Position numbers and translations under genes: made by a program. Below are positions 50,788 through 53,236 of a DNA stretch of 53,236 nt, one piece after another. Numbering within the stretch: the first letter of the stretch is position 1; every line of letters starts with the position of its first letter. The DNA is taken from the NCBI GenBank assembly GCA_902530685.1, contig CACAAZ010000007.1:1-53236 (forward strand), written 5' to 3'. Origin of the DNA: an uncultured Alphaproteobacteria bacterium. GTDB lineage: Bacteria; Pseudomonadota; Alphaproteobacteria; HIMB59; GCA-002718135. The notes beneath the pieces are model-generated. The model made no database searches, was not told where the DNA came from, and was given only the letters and a program-made list of their open reading frames with translations.

Positions 50788-51604
50788 GTCGTTTCATAAT
50801 GTCGTCTAATTGGTTTAGATCACTATAATACAATGTTAAGGATCCGGATGAGCCATTTTCATTAAATTGAATTGATGTTTTTAAACCAATTTTATTAGAT
50901 AATTCTTTTTCTAAGTCTAAAATATTTGCGTCTTTTGTGTTGTTAATTTTTTTTGATTTTTTAAATTGTGATGTTATTTTTTCAACCTGTCTAACGCTGA
51001 GGTTTTTTTTAACTATCTCTTTTGCTTTCTGGTAGGCATCAGGCACACCTATTAACGCCCTTGCATGCCCCATAGTGATCTCACCATTTATTAACATATC
51101 CTGTATGCCTTCCTCCAACTCCAAAAGTCTTAACATATTTGAAACATGGCTTGCACTTTTGCCCACTATTTTAGCCAGATTTTCATTGGTTATGTTTTTG
51201 ATTTGAATTAAATTTTTATAAGCATTTGCTTCTTCAATAATATTTAAATCTTCTCTTTGAATGTTTTCAATTAGGGCTGCTTCTAAAACCTTTGTCTGAT
51301 CAAAGTCTCTTACAATACACTCAACTTCATGCAAGCCTGCTATTTGAGATGCTCGCCAACGTCTTTCTCCTGCTATAATTTCAAATTGTTTATCTTCAGT
51401 AACCCTAACAATTAATGGTTGAATTAAGCCTTGATTTTTTATGGATGACGCAAGTTCATTAAGTTCTGAATCATTAAATTTTTTTCTAGGCTGTAATGGA
51501 TTTGGAATAATTTGAGAAATGTTAATTTTTTTTACACCTAATTCAGAAGAGTTTGTTGATAAAAGAGCGCCCAGCCCCATTCCTAATTTTTTTTCTTTAT
51601 TCAT
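50777..51604 (-). CDS. parB: chromosome partitioning protein ParB
   Basis: GLGALLS, IIPNPLQPRKKFND, IAGERRWRASQIAGL, HVSNMLRLLEL. Confidence 0.96.
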   Translation of the reverse strand: MNKEKKLGMGLGALLSTNSSELGVKKINISQIIPNPLQPRKKFNDSELNELASSIKNQGLIQPLIVRVTEDKQFEIIAGERRWRASQIAGLHEVECIVRDFDQTKVLEAALIENIQREDLNIIEEANAYKNLIQIKNITNENLAKIVGKSASHVSNMLRLLELEEGIQDMLINGEITMGHARALIGVPDAYQKAKEIVKKNLSVRQVEKITSQFKKSKKINNTKDANILDLEKELSNKIGLKTSIQFNENGSSGSLTLYYSDLNQLDDIMKRLKK

Positions 51605-52370
51605 TATTTTTATTTTGGTTTAAAATTACTTCTTTTGCAAGCTCAATATATGCTAAAGATCCCGCCGATTGTGTATCGTATACAAGGGCTGGTTTGCCGT
51701 GACTAGGAGCCTCTGATATTTTAACATTTCTTGGTATAGTTGTTTTGTAAACTTGATCACCAAAATGTTGTCTTACATCGTTTTCAACTAATGAACTTAG
51801 TGAATTTCTTTTATCAATCATTGTAAGTAATATTCCTTCAATTTTAAGATTATTATTAAAATTTTGTTGAATAAGACTGATTGTTTCCATTAACGCAGAA
51901 AGTCCTTCTAATGCAAAGAATTCAGATTGAAGTGGAATAATTGTAGTGTTTGAAGCAACTAAAGAATTAATTGTTAACAAACCAAGAGCTGGTGGGCAGT
52001 CTATAAAAATAAAATCGAAATGATTAATTTCATCAAAAATTGATTTAAATACAAACTCCCTGTTTTCAAAATTTGTCAACTCTACCTCAGCCGCAGCTAG
52101 ATCTGTATTTGCTCCAATTATTTTTAGACCAGGTATTAATGTTTCTTTTATTCCTTCTGTAAGAAGCTTCTTTTCATGAATCATTTCATAAATCGACGGA
52201 TTTCTATCGTTGTGGGTTAGCCCAAGTCCCGTGCTAGCATTACCTTGGGGGTCAGCATCAACAATTAAAACGTTTTTTTTCACTGCAGCTAATGAAGTTG
52301 CTAAATTTATTGTGGTTGTGGTTTTACCAACACCACCCTTTTGATTTGAAATAGAAATGATTTTTTTCAC
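51597..52370 (-). CDS. parA: chromosome partitioning ATPase ParA
   Basis: ISNQKGGVGKTTTTINLAT, DADPQGNASTGLG. Confidence 0.97.
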   Translation of the reverse strand: MKKIISISNQKGGVGKTTTTINLATSLAAVKKNVLIVDADPQGNASTGLGLTHNDRNPSIYEMIHEKKLLTEGIKETLIPGLKIIGANTDLAAAEVELTNFENREFVFKSIFDEINHFDFIFIDCPPALGLLTINSLVASNTTIIPLQSEFFALEGLSALMETISLIQQNFNNNLKIEGILLTMIDKRNSLSSLVENDVRQHFGDQVYKTTIPRNVKISEAPSHGKPALVYDTQSAGSLAYIELAKEVILNQNKNNE

Positions 52371-52972
52371 AGTTTTTTGTATTTGTTTATTTTTAACACA
52401 TACCCACCCCCTTCACTTTGACTTGGATAAAGATCGTATTCAAAGTTAAAGGATTTTTTTGCATGATGTATTTCTTTCTTAACACTTCTTCCTTTTAGAA
52501 AAAGTAGTGATGTATTTTTTTTAGTAAAAAACCGTGAATAATCTAATAATTTTGCTAATGGAGCAAAGGCTCGACAGATAATAAAGTCAAATTTTTGATT
52601 TTTTATTTTTTCAACCCTTGTACAAATAGTTTTTATTTCTAAATTATGCTCATGTGCAAATTCTTTGATAAAGTTTATTTTTTTCATCTTTGAGTCAATC
52701 AGTAATATATTTGAATGCCCAAAAATATGTAAGATAACCCCTGGTAACCCAGCACCAGTACCAAGGTCTATTATTGATGCATTTTTTTTAAAAATAAATT
52801 CGGCCAATTGTAATGAATCATTAATATGTCTATCCCAAGCAATATCAATTGTGGAGGGCCCTACCAAATTATGTACTTGGTTGCTTTTTGTTAACTTTAG
52901 TATGTAGCAATCGATTAAATCAATTTGCTTTCTGTTAAGATTGTATTTTTTTATTACAGTGCCTTTATCCAA
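52367..52972 (-). CDS. rsmG: 16S rRNA G527 methyltransferase
   Basis: NLVGPSTIDIAWDRHINDSLQLAEF, IIDLGTGAGLPGVIL. Confidence 0.95.
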   Translation of the reverse strand: MDKGTVIKKYNLNRKQIDLIDCYILKLTKSNQVHNLVGPSTIDIAWDRHINDSLQLAEFIFKKNASIIDLGTGAGLPGVILHIFGHSNILLIDSKMKKINFIKEFAHEHNLEIKTICTRVEKIKNQKFDFIICRAFAPLAKLLDYSRFFTKKNTSLLFLKGRSVKKEIHHAKKSFNFEYDLYPSQSEGGGYVLKINKYKKL

Positions 52973-52973
52973 A

Positions 52974-53236
52974 TTATGCTGCTTTTTTATTTTTATTTTT
53001 TTTAATATATCTAAGAAGGGCGATGGTAGCTGCTGGTGTTACACCTGATATTCTTGAGGCTGCTCCAAGCGTAGGTGGTTTAATTTTTGATAGTTTTTCA
53101 ACTATCTCATTAGATAAACTTCCAACTAATTTATAGTTAGTTGATTTAGGAATTATTAAATTTTCTTCCTTTTCAAAATCTTGTATATCCATTCTCTGTC
53201 TATCAAGATAACCAGCGTATTTAGCCTCTATTTCAA
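52974..53236 (-). CDS. mnmG: tRNA modification GTPase-associated protein MnmG/GidA, C-terminal fragment cut by window edge
   Basis: Frame open to window end: EIEAKYAGYLDRQRMDIQDFEKEENLIIP...SRISGVTPAATIALLRYIKK. Confidence 0.95.
   Translation of the reverse strand, partial: EIEAKYAGYLDRQRMDIQDFEKEENLIIPKSTNYKLVGSLSNEIVEKLSKIKPPTLGAASRISGVTPAATIALLRYIKKNKNKKAA

Noticed and set aside
52665-52907. 80-aa plus-strand ORF in rsmG
   Set aside because: Antisense of the well-supported rsmG methyltransferase.

Overview
AT-rich (roughly 70% A+T by eye), densely coded 53 kb window. The gene order is typical of a streamlined marine alphaproteobacterium; SAR11/HIMB59/AEGEAN-169-like is my inference, not proven. 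Main blocks: 5'-truncated aconitase; a short Suv3-type helicase; a Lys/Ala repeat (histone H1-like) protein with a structured leader; a complete cytochrome c maturation cluster ccmABCDEFGH, including a 34-aa ccmD missing from the ORF track; an orphan amino-acid binding protein; folD, argG; an ECF sigma/ChrR-like cupin anti-sigma pair; hemY plus a Mic60/mitofilin-like gene divergent from tsaD but lacking hemC/hemD between them; acs, tdk, rsmB-heparinase-purH; two sulfotransferases; a LexA-DNA-binding-domain-only regulator; tRNA-Gly(GCC); a retinal/carotenoid operon crtI-crtB-crtY-blh without rhodopsin or crtE; ybaK, trxA-TPR, LON-domain, ubiH-like, ftsK, lolA, an orphan winged-helix protein, yggS, a porin; and the origin-proximal block DUF3576-leuS-lptE-holA / parB-parA-rsmG-mnmG. 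I see no CRISPR array, phage or IS element. The most interesting leads are the leader RNA of the Lys-rich protein (three hairpins plus an anti-SD-like CCTCC), the palindrome-containing porin leader, a ChrR-like anti-sigma that seems to have lost its zinc ligands, a protease-less LexA-like regulator, the truncated Suv3-like helicase, and the Mic60-hemY remnant of the heme cluster. No clearly new multi-gene system is demonstrated; all novelty claims need database comparison.
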